From: an uncultured Methylobacillus sp.
GTDB lineage: Bacteria > Pseudomonadota > Gammaproteobacteria > Burkholderiales > Methylophilaceae
Length of the DNA stretch: 26,492 nt
Reading direction: 5' to 3'
Assembly (NCBI GenBank): GCA_946478965.1
Contig: CAMLDQ010000024.1
Span: 1-26,492, forward strand
Of the stretch, positions 7,746 through 15,399 are shown one piece after another; position 1 is the stretch's first letter, and each line of letters starts with the position of its first letter. A program made the translations under genes and the position numbers. Below the pieces are notes generated by a model. That model did no database searches and was not told where the DNA came from. It worked only from the letters and a program-made list of their open reading frames with translations.

Positions 7746-8975
7746 ATGCCTGTGAATCTTACTGCTCCAGCTCCCAATTCGCTCTTGCCGGTGCGTGGCG
7801 TCATGCTCGGTGTTGCTGAGGCCAATATCCGCAAGCCCGACCGCAAGGACCTCCTGGTCATGCAGCTTGCACTAGGCAGCCGCGTTGCCGGGGTGTTCAC
7901 GCAAAACCGTTTTTGCGCCGCGCCTGTTACCCTGTGCAAGGCGCATCTGTCGGCTGGCGATGCAATCCGGGCGCTGGTGGTCAATACCGGCAATGCCAAT
8001 GCCGGCACCGGCGATGAAGGCATGCAGCGTGCGCGCCAGACTTGCCAAGCACTGGCGGGTTTGCTCGATTGTGACGAGCGGCAGGTGCTGCCGTTTTCCA
8101 CCGGCGTCATCATGGAACCGCTGCCGGTCGAGCGTATCATCGCAGGCCTGCCTGCATGTGTGGCGAATCTCAAGGAAGACAACTGGGCCGACGCGGCCCA
8201 TGCGATCATGACCACCGATATCGTTGCCAAGGGCGTGTCGCGCCGAGTCGAAATTGGCGGCCGTAGCGTCACCGTGACCGGCATCGCCAAGGGCTCCGGC
8301 ATGATCCACCCGAATATGGCAACCATGCTGGGCTATATTGCGACGGATGCGGCGATCGGCCAGGCGGCGCTGGAAGAAATGATACGGCATGCCGTGAATC
8401 GTTCCTTCAACTGCATTACCGTGGACGGCGATACTTCGACCAACGATTCGCTGATCCTGATTGCCACCGGCCAGGCCGGAAACAGCCAGATCGTAGAGAC
8501 ACAGGGGGCGGACTATGTGGCCTTGCGCGAAGTCGTGACCGAGGTTGCCGCCCTGTTAGCGCAAGCCATTGTGCGTGACGGCGAGGGCGCGACCAAATTC
8601 ATGACGATCAACATCCAGGGTGGGTGCGACGAATCCGAATGCCGCCAGATCGGTTACGCCATTGCCCATTCTCCGCTGATCAAGACTGCATTTTTCGCAT
8701 CCGACCCCAATCTCGGCCGGATTCTGGCGGCCATAGGCTATGCCGGTGTGGAGGATCTGGATGTGAACCGGATCAGGCTCTACCTGGGCGATGTGCTGGT
8801 CGCCGAGAACGGCGGACGCGCTGCCAGTTACCGGGAGTCCGATGGGCAGCGCGTGATGAAAGAAGCGGAAATTACCGTGCGTGTCGAGCTGGGTCGCGGC
8901 GCAGCCGAGGTGACACTCTGGACCTGCGATTTTTCCTACGATTACGTGAAAATCAACGCGGATTACCGCACCTGA
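7746..8975 (+). CDS. argJ: Bifunctional ornithine acetyltransferase / N-acetylglutamate synthase
   Basis: ArgJ recycles the acetyl group from N-acetylornithine to glutamate in arginine biosynthesis (and may also use acetyl-CoA). The 409-residue protein is an N-terminal nucleophile enzyme that self-cleaves; the site is visible in [14 protein letters not shown] with the catalytic Thr193. Other family signatures: [48 protein letters not shown] and the C-terminal [19 protein letters not shown] start at ATG 7746 (MPVNLTAP...), which matches the family; an in-frame ATG at 7701 would add 15 unlikely residues. It overlaps the next gene (TGATG). Confidence 0.96.
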   Translation: MPVNLTAPAPNSLLPVRGVMLGVAEANIRKPDRKDLLVMQLALGSRVAGVFTQNRFCAAPVTLCKAHLSAGDAIRALVVNTGNANAGTGDEGMQRARQTCQALAGLLDCDERQVLPFSTGVIMEPLPVERIIAGLPACVANLKEDNWADAAHAIMTTDIVAKGVSRRVEIGGRSVTVTGIAKGSGMIHPNMATMLGYIATDAAIGQAALEEMIRHAVNRSFNCITVDGDTSTNDSLILIATGQAGNSQIVETQGADYVALREVVTEVAALLAQAIVRDGEGATKFMTINIQGGCDESECRQIGYAIAHSPLIKTAFFASDPNLGRILAAIGYAGVEDLDVNRIRLYLGDVLVAENGGRAASYRESDGQRVMKEAEITVRVELGRGAAEVTLWTCDFSYDYVKINADYRT

Positions 8976-9844
8976 TGGCGCACGATCTCGACGCACTTGT
9001 GGCGCGCGCGGAACGCCTGCTTGTACGGCTTGAGGGCGTACTGCCGGCGCCATTGCCGGAACCCGACTGGTCTGCCCATGCCTATCGCTGGCGGCGTCAG
9101 CAGGGGCGCGGCTATTTGCAGGCAGTCAAGCACCCGCACCGCATTACCCTGGGCGACTTGCAGGACATCAAGGCACAGAAACGCCAGTTGGTTGCCAATA
9201 TTCAGCAGTTTCTGCATGGCCTGCCGTGCAACAATGTGCTGCTCACCGGTGCGCGCGGTACCGGCAAGTCTTCCCTGTTCAAGGCGCTGCTCACGGATTT
9301 CGCCGCGCACGGCCTGCGCCTGGTGGAAGTGGACAAGGCCGATCTGGTCGATCTGCCCGATATCGCCGACCTGTTGCGCAGCCGGCCGGAGCGATTCCTG
9401 ATTTTCTGCGACGATCTTTCCTTCGACGCGGACGAGCCCGGTTACAAGGCGCTCAAGGTGGCACTGGATGGCTCTGTGGCCGCCTCGGCAGACAACATGC
9501 TGATTTGCGCCACTTCCAATCGCCGGCACCTGATGCCGGAATTCATGAAGGAAAATCTGGAAACCCAGTATGTGGGTGACGAAATTCGGCCGGGTGATAC
9601 GGTCGAGGAAAAAATATCGCTCTCCGAGCGGTTCGGCCTGTGGCTGACCTTCTACCCGTTTGATCAGGATGCCTACCTGGACATTGTGCGTCACTGGCTG
9701 ACGCATTTCGGCATCAAACGCATCACGCCGAAAACGCGGCAGGCTGCCTTGCAGTTCGCGTTACAGCGCGGTTCGCGTAGCGGCCGCGTCGCCTTGCAGT
9801 TCGCGCGCGACTGGGCCGGGCGCGCGGCGATGCGCCGGACATGA
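8975..9844 (+). CDS. DUF815-family AAA-type ATP-binding protein
   Basis: This 289-residue cytoplasmic P-loop ATPase has Walker A GARGTGKSS (about residues 93-101), Walker B FLIFCDDLSF, and a sensor-1-like stretch ICATSNRRHL, followed by PEFMKENLE and ISLSERFGLWL. This is the layout of the DUF815 family, related to DnaA/DnaC-like AAA+ proteins; the molecular role of the family is not established. The start is ATG 8975, overlapping the argJ stop, because the longer open frame back to 8624 runs inside argJ. Its own stop overlaps the MutT-ThiE start by ATGA, so the four genes argJ to 11183 look like one transcript. Confidence 0.9.
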   Translation: MAHDLDALVARAERLLVRLEGVLPAPLPEPDWSAHAYRWRRQQGRGYLQAVKHPHRITLGDLQDIKAQKRQLVANIQQFLHGLPCNNVLLTGARGTGKSSLFKALLTDFAAHGLRLVEVDKADLVDLPDIADLLRSRPERFLIFCDDLSFDADEPGYKALKVALDGSVAASADNMLICATSNRRHLMPEFMKENLETQYVGDEIRPGDTVEEKISLSERFGLWLTFYPFDQDAYLDIVRHWLTHFGIKRITPKTRQAALQFALQRGSRSGRVALQFARDWAGRAAMRRT

Positions 9845-10782
9845 GCAAACCCTACGTCGAAGCCGCCGTTGCCGTGCTGCAGCGAGCGGATGGGCAGGTA
9901 CTGCTCGGCCAGCGCCCCGCGGGCAAGCCCTGGGCGGGCTGGTGGGAGTTCCCCGGCGGCAAGATTGAGGCTGGCGAGTCGCCCTTTCATGCTTTGCAGC
10001 GCGAACTGCACGAAGAGCTCGGTGTCGAGGCCGAGTTGGCTTATCCATGGTTGACGCGCACGTTTGATTATCCCGAGCGCACGGTAAAACTGAGTTTTTT
10101 TACTGTACGCCGATGGCGCGGGGAGCCGCACGGGCGAGAGAACCAGCAGCTTGCCTGGCAGTCCCCGGCGAGTGTGCAGGTGGGGCCTTTGCTGCCCGCG
10201 AACGCACCGATTCTGGATGCATTGCTGTTGCCTCCCGTCTATGCGATTACCAATCTGCAGGAAATGGGACACGAGCGGTTTTTTGCCGGCCTGCACGCCG
10301 CGCTTGAAAACGGTCTGCGACTGGTACAGGTGCGCGAGAAGCATCTGCCAGCAACTGAGCTTGAGCAATTTACGATAACAGTCATCGCCAAGTCACGACC
10401 TTATGGTGCACGCGTGCTGCTGAATGGCAGCGTTGACATGGCGCGACGTGTGGGGGCGGATGGCGTGCATTTTTCGGCGGCCCACCTGGCTGTATTGCAT
10501 GAGAAACCTGGCGAAATGCTGTGCGCGGCCTCCTGCCACAATGCGGAAGAACTCGCGCGTGCCGAGCGGTTGGGCATGGATTTCGTTCTGTTGTCGCCCG
10601 TGCTGGCAACCGCAAGTCACCCCGACGTGCCTGCGCTGGGCTGGCCGGTATTTGCCGATCGGATTGCCGGGTATTCGCTGCCGGTCTATGCGCTTGGCGG
10701 TATGAAGCCGCAGTGCCTGGAGGAGGCTTGGGTACGCGGTGCGCATGGCATTGCGATGCAAAGGGCGGTATGGACGCCCTGA
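9841..10782 (+). CDS. mutT: Nudix (MutT) hydrolase fused to a ThiE/TenI-like domain
   Basis: This 313-residue fusion has a MutT-type Nudix domain (about 1-128) with an intact Nudix box (G40, E46, R54-E55, E58-E59, G61), expected to clean 8-oxo-dGTP from the nucleotide pool. The second half (about 133-305) is a TIM-barrel domain like thiamine phosphate synthase/TenI: VYAITNL, QVREK (R165, K167), GADGVHF, and YALGGM. The usual metal-binding Asp of the ThiE 'ND' motif is Gly196 here (LLNGSVD), and the HLGQ motif is HFSA, so thiamine phosphate synthase activity is doubtful. Such fusions are common in proteobacteria. It overlaps both neighbouring genes. Confidence 0.92.
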   Translation: MSKPYVEAAVAVLQRADGQVLLGQRPAGKPWAGWWEFPGGKIEAGESPFHALQRELHEELGVEAELAYPWLTRTFDYPERTVKLSFFTVRRWRGEPHGRENQQLAWQSPASVQVGPLLPANAPILDALLLPPVYAITNLQEMGHERFFAGLHAALENGLRLVQVREKHLPATELEQFTITVIAKSRPYGARVLLNGSVDMARRVGADGVHFSAAHLAVLHEKPGEMLCAASCHNAEELARAERLGMDFVLLSPVLATASHPDVPALGWPVFADRIAGYSLPVYALGGMKPQCLEEAWVRGAHGIAMQRAVWTP

Positions 10783-11183
10783 AACGTCATGGCTGGTGGG
10801 TATTGGCGGCCATCGCCGTAGCATGCGCTTTGGCCTTGCCGTACATGCTACGGCACGAGGCCGCGCTTTCTGTGGCGTGCCCGGATATCGTCAAGGGGTG
10901 CGAGGTTCCAGGCCGTGGCTTGCTGGTTCGGTTTGACCGCCAGCCCGCAGCGTTGGAGAGGTTCAGCATTTTCGTCATATGGCCGCATGCGGCGGAAGTG
11001 CACGCCAGTTTTCACATGCAGGGAATGGAGATGGGCATGAATCGCTACCGCTTTATCGGAGTCGGGGCGGACAGGTGGCAGGCTGAAGTGATCCTGCCGG
11101 CTTGCATCCAGGGCCGCAAGGACTGGCGGATGGTGCTGGAGAGCGGCGATACCAGGTATGAGCTACCGTTTACCAGCCGTTAG
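10770..11183 (+). CDS. Single-pass membrane protein with Met-rich motif, possible copper handling
   Basis: This 137-residue protein has one N-terminal membrane segment or uncleaved signal (about 8-27) and a periplasmic domain with two cysteines (C37, C44) and a Met/His-rich stretch H82-M83-M86-M88-M90 in FHMQGMEMGMNRY. The layout of a 'hMxMgMnrY' strand, then WQAEVILP and DWRMVLESG, resembles FixH/YtkA-like domains. Met-rich periplasmic motifs of this sort often bind Cu(I). It starts 13 bases before the end of the MutT-ThiE gene, and its stop overlaps the stop of the convergent PCu(A)C gene. A copper role is inferred from motif and neighbour; the family call is tentative. Confidence 0.68.
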   Translation: MDALKRHGWWVLAAIAVACALALPYMLRHEAALSVACPDIVKGCEVPGRGLLVRFDRQPAALERFSIFVIWPHAAEVHASFHMQGMEMGMNRYRFIGVGADRWQAEVILPACIQGRKDWRMVLESGDTRYELPFTSR

Positions 11184-11626
11184 TCCTGGTTGCGCAAGAT
11201 CGGCAATACGGTTTTCAGCATCAATGTCTTGCCGTTCTTGGTCTTGAAATGCAAGGTGGCAGGCACGCTTCCACCTGTCTTGAGCGGTGACTTCAGGTCG
11301 AAAAGCATCAGGTGAAAACCGCCAGGTTCCAGCTTTACGGTCTGACCGGCTGGCAGGTCGAGCGCTTCCAGCATGCGCATTCCCATAACGCCGTCCTTCA
11401 TCGACATTTTGTGAATCTCAACGCTGCCGGCTACGGGTGTTTCAACCTTCGTCAGTATGCAGTCTTCGCTGCTTTTCAGCTCCATGTATGCGGCACCAAC
11501 CTCTTGCCCGGGCGCGGTGGCGCGTGCCCAGGCATGGTCAATCACGACCGGGTCGGCAGCTAGAGCCGTGGCGGTGATGCAGAACAGCCAGCAGGCGAGA
11601 ATATGATTGATGAATCTAGTGCTCAT
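11180..11626 (-). CDS. PCu(A)C-type periplasmic copper chaperone
   Basis: This 148-residue protein delivers Cu(I) in the periplasm, typically to the CuA or CuB site of cytochrome c oxidase. It has a signal peptide (residues 1-24, ending ATALAA) and the family ligand pattern: H72 in VEIHKMSM, M83/M85 in GMRM, and H105-x-M107 in GGFHLML. I start at ATG 11624-11626 ([10 protein letters not shown]...), which gives a clean signal peptide; the frame extends upstream to 11689 but that part lies inside yacG. The start overlaps yacG by 11 bases, so it is the last gene of the pilD-coaE-zapD-yacG transcript. Its stop overlaps the convergent Met-rich membrane protein. Confidence 0.93.
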   Translation of the reverse strand: MSTRFINHILACWLFCITATALAADPVVIDHAWARATAPGQEVGAAYMELKSSEDCILTKVETPVAGSVEIHKMSMKDGVMGMRMLEALDLPAGQTVKLEPGGFHLMLFDLKSPLKTGGSVPATLHFKTKNGKTLMLKTVLPILRNQD

Positions 11627-11792
11627 CCTCAGGAATCTCCGGGGTGTCGGGTTGGGGAATACGATAGCCTTCGTTGGCCCATTGGCCAAGATCGATCAGC
11701 TTGCAACGTTCACTGCAGAACGGCCGGTAAGGGTTGCGGGGCGAGTATTCTGCTTGTTCGCCGCAACTGGGGCAGGTGACCAAAGTAACCAT
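11616..11792 (-). CDS. yacG: DNA gyrase inhibitor / zinc protein YacG
   Basis: This 58-residue protein was read directly from the minus strand. It has the four-Cys zinc site of YacG: C7-P-S-C10 and C26-S-E-R-C30, with the family-typical [23 protein letters not shown] and an acidic tail (PEDEH). E. coli YacG binds zinc and blocks gyrase DNA binding. The order coaE-zapD-yacG is the standard proteobacterial neighbourhood and supports the call. The start is ATG at 11790-11792; stop TAG at 11616-11618, inside the beginning of the copper chaperone gene. Confidence 0.95.
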   Translation of the reverse strand: MVTLVTCPSCGEQAEYSPRNPYRPFCSERCKLIDLGQWANEGYRIPQPDTPEIPEDEH

Positions 11793-11830
11793 GAAGGTGC
11801 CGAAACGTAAAAGTTACTGAACCAGAAAAC

Positions 11831-12589
11831 TCACAAGTTGCACAGCATCAGCTCGAAAGTGACGTCGCGCTCGCATTGCCTGGGTTTCTGTACCCCTTCC
11901 AGTGCGTTAAAGCGGATATTGATGGCGTACTTGTTGGCGCTCACTTCCGGAAAGCAAGGCAGGTTGTCATCGACGATGATGCGCAGCATCTGGGCGGGCT
12001 TGGCGCCGCCCAGCATCTGCTGATAGACGCCCTGCTGGGCGGTCAGTGTCGTCGAAGATCCGCTGCCGCGAAGAATGTGCAGGATAATGCGCAGGCCGTC
12101 ATAAAGGGGAGTCAGCTGTTCCAGCCAGCCATTCAAGTCCTCCCTGCGACGCTCCACAGGCAATCCAAGCCAGAAATGGTAGGACGGCACATCGAATTCG
12201 CAGACGCCACCGGGAATTCCCGCGCGCTGCTTGATGCTCATCAGCCACTCGTTGTCGCGTAGCGACTGGCCGATTTTCCCCGGGGAAGTGCGCAAGGCAT
12301 GTGCCGTGTTTTCGATTTCGCCGATCACGTCATCGAGAATGTTTTCGACGATGGCGGGGTTGCCACGCAGGCTTTCCATCACGACCTTCTGCCGGTCCAG
12401 TTCCTGTAGCAGGTCGGTTTTAAGTTCGGCGCGGTCGATCACATCGAGCACCTGGAAGATGCCGATTAGCGCACAGTGGTGACTGAGTTCATGCTCGCCG
12501 GGCAGGTAATGCAGGATTTTGGTGAACAAGTCCTCGAGTCGCAGCAGTGTGCGTATACGCTCGTTGAAGGGGTAATCGTAGCTGGCCAA
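11831..12589 (-). CDS. zapD: Cell division protein ZapD (FtsZ-associated)
   Basis: ZapD (DUF1342) crosslinks FtsZ protofilaments at the Z ring. The 252-residue length and features fit: YDYPFNERIRTLLRLE at the N-terminus, LPGEHELSHHCALIGIFQVLDV, LKTDLLQELDRQ, and a C-terminal beta-rich part (PAQMLRIIVDDNLPCFPEVSANKYAINIRF). The start is TTG at 12587-12589; the frame closes with a stop just upstream, and starting later would remove the conserved N-terminus, so the TTG is well supported even though no strong ribosome-binding site is seen. It lies 57 bases after coaE and 38 before yacG. Confidence 0.94.
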   Translation of the reverse strand: MASYDYPFNERIRTLLRLEDLFTKILHYLPGEHELSHHCALIGIFQVLDVIDRAELKTDLLQELDRQKVVMESLRGNPAIVENILDDVIGEIENTAHALRTSPGKIGQSLRDNEWLMSIKQRAGIPGGVCEFDVPSYHFWLGLPVERRREDLNGWLEQLTPLYDGLRIILHILRGSGSSTTLTAQQGVYQQMLGGAKPAQMLRIIVDDNLPCFPEVSANKYAINIRFNALEGVQKPRQCERDVTFELMLCNL

Positions 12590-12646
12590 GGACTTATCAG
12601 TTTATCGTAGCGTAGGAGAAATAGTTGCCGTGAATTATGAGATTGA

Positions 12647-13252
12647 TTAGCTAACCATGCAAGCCTTAATGTATTTTTCATGGCACTCCCTGATCTTTTG
12701 CGCCAATTCCTCCAGCGTGCCGTCGTTATGGATGACATCATCCGCCAAGGCGAGGCGTTGCGTGCGGGAATACTGTGCCGCCATGATGGCCCGCACCTCG
12801 GCTTCCGTCAGGTGACTACGGGCCATGGCGCGATGGATTTGCTGAGTTTCTTCGCAATCGATCAGCAGGCTACGCTGGATGATGCTGGCATATGCACCGG
12901 TTTCGAACAGTAGCGGGACCACCAGGATCTGGTACGGTGCCGCGGCCTGCTCCGCCAGGCGCGCTTGCGCCTGCGCCCGGATGAGCGGGTGCAGAATGGC
13001 TTCGAGCTGTTTCCTGGAACTGCTACCGGCAAAAACCTGCTGGCGGAGCCAAGGGCGGTTGAGTGATCCGTCCGGTGTGAGCGCGGTGCCGCCAAATACC
13101 GAGGCAATGCGCTGCAAGGCTGGCTGACCGGGTGCGGTCAGGGCGTGGGCGATGGCGTCCGTATCGACGACGGGGGTGCCCAGCGCCGCGAATATTTCAG
13201 CGGCGGCGCTTTTACCGCTGCCTATGCCACCGGTGAGGCCAACGACGAACAT
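12647..13252 (-). CDS. coaE: Dephospho-CoA kinase
   Basis: CoaE phosphorylates the 3'-hydroxyl of dephospho-CoA, the last step of coenzyme A synthesis. The 201-residue protein has P-loop GLTGGIGSGKS at residues 6-16, VVDTDAIAH (substrate-binding Asp), the LEAILHPLIR lid segment and VPLLFETG. I start at ATG 13250-13252; the frame runs further upstream to 13624, but that part is out of frame with pilD and not conserved. The ATG overlaps the pilD stop (ATGA). Confidence 0.96.
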   Translation of the reverse strand: MFVVGLTGGIGSGKSAAAEIFAALGTPVVDTDAIAHALTAPGQPALQRIASVFGGTALTPDGSLNRPWLRQQVFAGSSSRKQLEAILHPLIRAQAQARLAEQAAAPYQILVVPLLFETGAYASIIQRSLLIDCEETQQIHRAMARSHLTEAEVRAIMAAQYSRTQRLALADDVIHNDGTLEELAQKIRECHEKYIKACMVS

Positions 13253-14130
13253 CAGTTTGGCGGTAAATAAAACTGAGCCATCTGGGCGCCCCAGAATAGT
13301 GCGGCAATGCCTCCCAGCGCCAGGTACGGGCCGAACGGGATGGGCGTATTTCTGCCGTGGCGGGCAAACAGGATCATGCCGATGCCGATGGCGGATCCCG
13401 CCAGCGAAGACAGCAGGATGACCGCAGGCAGCAATTGCCAGCCGAACCATGCGCCGATGGCGGCGAGCAGTTTGAAGTCGCCGTAGCCCATGCCTTCCTT
13501 GCCGGTAACGAGTTTGAACAGCCAGTAGATCGTCCATAGCGCAAGGTAGCCGGCAATGGCTCCGACGACTGCCGAGCCGAGGTCGGTGAAACTGTTGCCG
13601 AGGTTGAACATCAGTCCCAGCCACAGCAGCGGCAAGGTGATGTCGTCAGGCAGGAGGTGGGTGTCGACATCGATGAACGTCAGGGCGATCAGGCTCCATG
13701 AAAATACCAAGGCGCCTAGGGTGGTCATCGAGAAGCCGAAATGCCAGGCGATCAGTCCGGAGACAAGGCCCGTGATGGCTTCCACGAAAGGGTAGCGTGG
13801 GCTGATGACCTGCTTGCAAGCCGAGCATTTCCCACGCAGCGCAAGGTAGCTGGCCAAAGGGATGTTCTCCCAGGCTCGGATGGCATGGCCGCAGGCAGGG
13901 CAGGCGGAGCGTGGCGAGACAAGAGTATAGGTAGGCTGCGGAGCGGCGGGTTCTTCCCCGCGTAGTTCAGCACAGTTGCGATGCCATTCCCGTTCCATCA
14001 TTTTTGGCAGGCGATGGATGACGACATTGAGAAAACTACCAACCATCAATCCCAATGCGGTGGCTGCGGCAATGCAGATAGAGGGCTGGGTGCGGAGCGT
14101 TTCGAACAGTTCCTGCATGGTGAATGGCAT
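13252..14130 (-). CDS. pilD: Type IV prepilin peptidase / N-methyltransferase
   Basis: PilD cleaves the leader of type IV prepilins and pseudopilins at the inner membrane and N-methylates the new N-terminus. The 292-residue protein has the expected N-terminal membrane helix with GSFLNVVIHRLP, a cytoplasmic zinc loop with CPAC and CSAC pairs, and the two aspartate motifs of the GxGD protease: FIDVDTHLLPDDITLP and GMGYGDFKLLAAIG. About eight membrane segments are visible. ATG at 14130 is the longest start; the second Met four residues on (14118) is equally possible. In many relatives pilB and pilC precede pilD; neither is here. Confidence 0.96.
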   Translation of the reverse strand: MPFTMQELFETLRTQPSICIAAATALGLMVGSFLNVVIHRLPKMMEREWHRNCAELRGEEPAAPQPTYTLVSPRSACPACGHAIRAWENIPLASYLALRGKCSACKQVISPRYPFVEAITGLVSGLIAWHFGFSMTTLGALVFSWSLIALTFIDVDTHLLPDDITLPLLWLGLMFNLGNSFTDLGSAVVGAIAGYLALWTIYWLFKLVTGKEGMGYGDFKLLAAIGAWFGWQLLPAVILLSSLAGSAIGIGMILFARHGRNTPIPFGPYLALGGIAALFWGAQMAQFYLPPN

Positions 14131-14263
14131 GATCTATGCATGAAAACGAAGGTCATCATCCCATCGTTAATCGGCCTTGGCAAGGAAGGGTGGACTTGAA
14201 ATACTAAAAATCGACGCCATGTTGCCGATATAGAGGGTAAGGAACAAAGTGAGGTAACAGGAC

Positions 14264-14581
14264 ATGCTTGAATTCTCTCCAGCATCCACATTTGACTATG
14301 CGGTCGTCTGCCATGCCGAGGTGGACCTGCCTTCCTGGTTGCGGGAGCTGACCGGCCAGTCCGGTTGGCGCCTGACATCTGAAGAGGAGGCCGATGCGTG
14401 TGACCTTTATTCGTACACGCGCGGCGGTGAAGAAGCGCAGGTGGTGCTGTATCACAGTGGCTATGCCACCGTGGACGTGGGGGATCACACGCTGTATGAC
14501 GGGCAGCTCAGCTTCAAGCCCGGATACGCACGCCTGCAGTATTACAACGCGGAAAGCGGCGAGCCGGTTCTGCTGAACTGA
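14264..14581 (+). CDS. Hypothetical protein, 105 residues
   Basis: I do not recognise this acidic, soluble 105-residue protein. It is rich in Tyr, Asp and Glu, lacks a signal peptide or membrane segment, and its C-terminal half (VVLYHSGYATVDVGDHTLYD... and YARLQYYNAESG) reads as a series of beta strands. The ATG follows a good ribosome-binding site (GAGG about 10 bases upstream), and codon use resembles its neighbours, so it is probably real. It is divergent from pilD and convergent with the UmuD-like gene, ending 23 bases before it. Confidence 0.65.
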   Translation: MLEFSPASTFDYAVVCHAEVDLPSWLRELTGQSGWRLTSEEEADACDLYSYTRGGEEAQVVLYHSGYATVDVGDHTLYDGQLSFKPGYARLQYYNAESGEPVLLN

Positions 14582-14604
14582 TCGGGCCGTCGTTTGTTGT
14601 GTGC

Positions 14605-15189
14605 TTATTTGAACTTCCGCATGGAGCCGGTAACCACGCCCCATATCTCGAAAGCCTGCTCGGCCTTGACTTCGATCACCGGATAATGCCGGTTGGCCGG
14701 GATCAGCCGGGCATGCTGCTTCGATTTCCCCAGGGTCTTCACGGTAAACTCGCCGTCGAGTACGGCCAGTACAATATCTCCAATCTGCGGCACGCGGGCA
14801 CGGTCTACGACTAGAACGTCGCCTTCGAATATGCCTGCATCGATCATCGAGTCTCCCCTGACGCGCACAAAGAAGGTATCGTCATCGTTGCTCACCAGAT
14901 ATTCGCTCGGGTTCATGCGTTTATCGACGTGATCGTCGGCTGAGGCAGGAAAGCCGGCAGCGACTTTCGAAGTGAATAGCGGGAGCCGCGCTTCCTGTTC
15001 GGCGTGCGCGAACTCCATGACTGCGACGACATTGTCTCGTGCCTCGTGCGACCGTCTTTCGCGTAATGTGGCGAGAAGGTCGTGCACTGCGCTTGCCTGG
15101 CTGCGCGGGACGCGCATGACGATCGTCGGGCCGTCGGCGATCGGTTTACGGCCTGCCCCGGGCCGGCGCCCGCCATGATTGTTTTGCAT
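14605..15189 (-). CDS. UmuD-like S24 self-cleaving protein with DNA-binding-like N-terminus
   Basis: This 194-residue protein ends in a LexA/UmuD S24 peptidase domain: cleavage site KVAAGFPASADDH (between Ala78 and Gly79), catalytic Ser114 in RGDSMID and Lys151 in DGEFTVKTL. The catalytic part reads closest to UmuD of DNA polymerase V. Unlike E. coli UmuD, it carries about 50 extra N-terminal residues: a Gly/Arg AT-hook-like stretch (GGRRPGAGRKP, 6-16) and a strand-plus-helix stretch (TIVMRVPRSQASAVHDLL, 22-39) reminiscent of ribbon-helix-helix proteins. No umuC follows. ATG at 15187-15189 is chosen because it starts the AT-hook region; the frame upstream to 15273 runs across the palindrome at 15199-15219. 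It could be a stand-alone SOS or stress regulator. Confidence 0.85.
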   Translation of the reverse strand: MQNNHGGRRPGAGRKPIADGPTIVMRVPRSQASAVHDLLATLRERRSHEARDNVVAVMEFAHAEQEARLPLFTSKVAAGFPASADDHVDKRMNPSEYLVSNDDDTFFVRVRGDSMIDAGIFEGDVLVVDRARVPQIGDIVLAVLDGEFTVKTLGKSKQHARLIPANRHYPVIEVKAEQAFEIWGVVTGSMRKFK

Positions 15190-15198
15190 GTCGATATC

Positions 15199-15219
15199 TT
15201 GATTTTGTAACGAAATCAA
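15199..15219. promoter_or_regulatory. 21-bp near-perfect palindrome, candidate operator of the UmuD-like gene
   Basis: The arms TTGATTT (15199-15205) and AAATCAA (15213-15219) are exact reverse complements, and the central GT-A-AC also pairs, so 9 of 10 symmetric positions match. It lies 9 bases upstream of the UmuD-like ATG, where a repressor or an mRNA hairpin could block expression. It does not match the E. coli-type LexA box (CTGT-N8-ACAG). Its role as operator is inferred. Confidence 0.6.
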
Positions 15220-15309
15220 TTTACGCGCAAAAATCCAGGCTGACAAGCATCCCCGCCGCGCTGCGGCAAACAAATTTGGCCGAAATGGGCATTTCCATGT
15301 GCAATTGCG

Positions 15310-15338
15310 TTGCCAAGAGGCGCAACAGGCGATACAGT
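15310..15338 (+). promoter_or_regulatory. Candidate sigma-70 promoter for the HU gene
   Basis: TTGCCA (15310-15315) and TACAGT (15333-15338) are separated by 17 bases and match the -35 and -10 consensus at 5 and 4 of 6 positions. This would give a leader of roughly 55 bases before the HU ATG at 15400. Assigned by eye only. Confidence 0.4.
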
Positions 15339-15399
15339 TCCGGCCTGCAGGTATGAATCCTGTAGCAGCAAGTAACTCAACTTAAACACGGAGAACCGC

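Noticed and set aside
8624..8974. A longer start for the DUF815 ATPase inside argJ.
   Set aside because: argJ is unambiguous there, the added residues are Arg-rich shadow sequence, and ATG 8975 gives the usual overlap and family N-terminus.
13253..13624. An upstream extension of coaE across pilD.
   Set aside because: ATG 13250-13252 begins the conserved P-loop region, and pilD is coded in another frame there.
14175..14185. Short palindrome CCTTGGCAAGG between pilD and the hypothetical gene.
   Set aside because: At 11 bp and with no positional support, it is likely chance.
14140..14199. A 19-codon plus-strand open frame (begins MKTKVIIPSL) between pilD and the hypothetical gene.
   Set aside because: It has no ribosome-binding site and is too short to judge without conservation data.
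15190..15399. A LexA/SOS box for the UmuD-like gene.
   Set aside because: No CTGT-N8-ACAG arrangement is present in the gap; single CTGT and ACAG occurrences are not spaced correctly.
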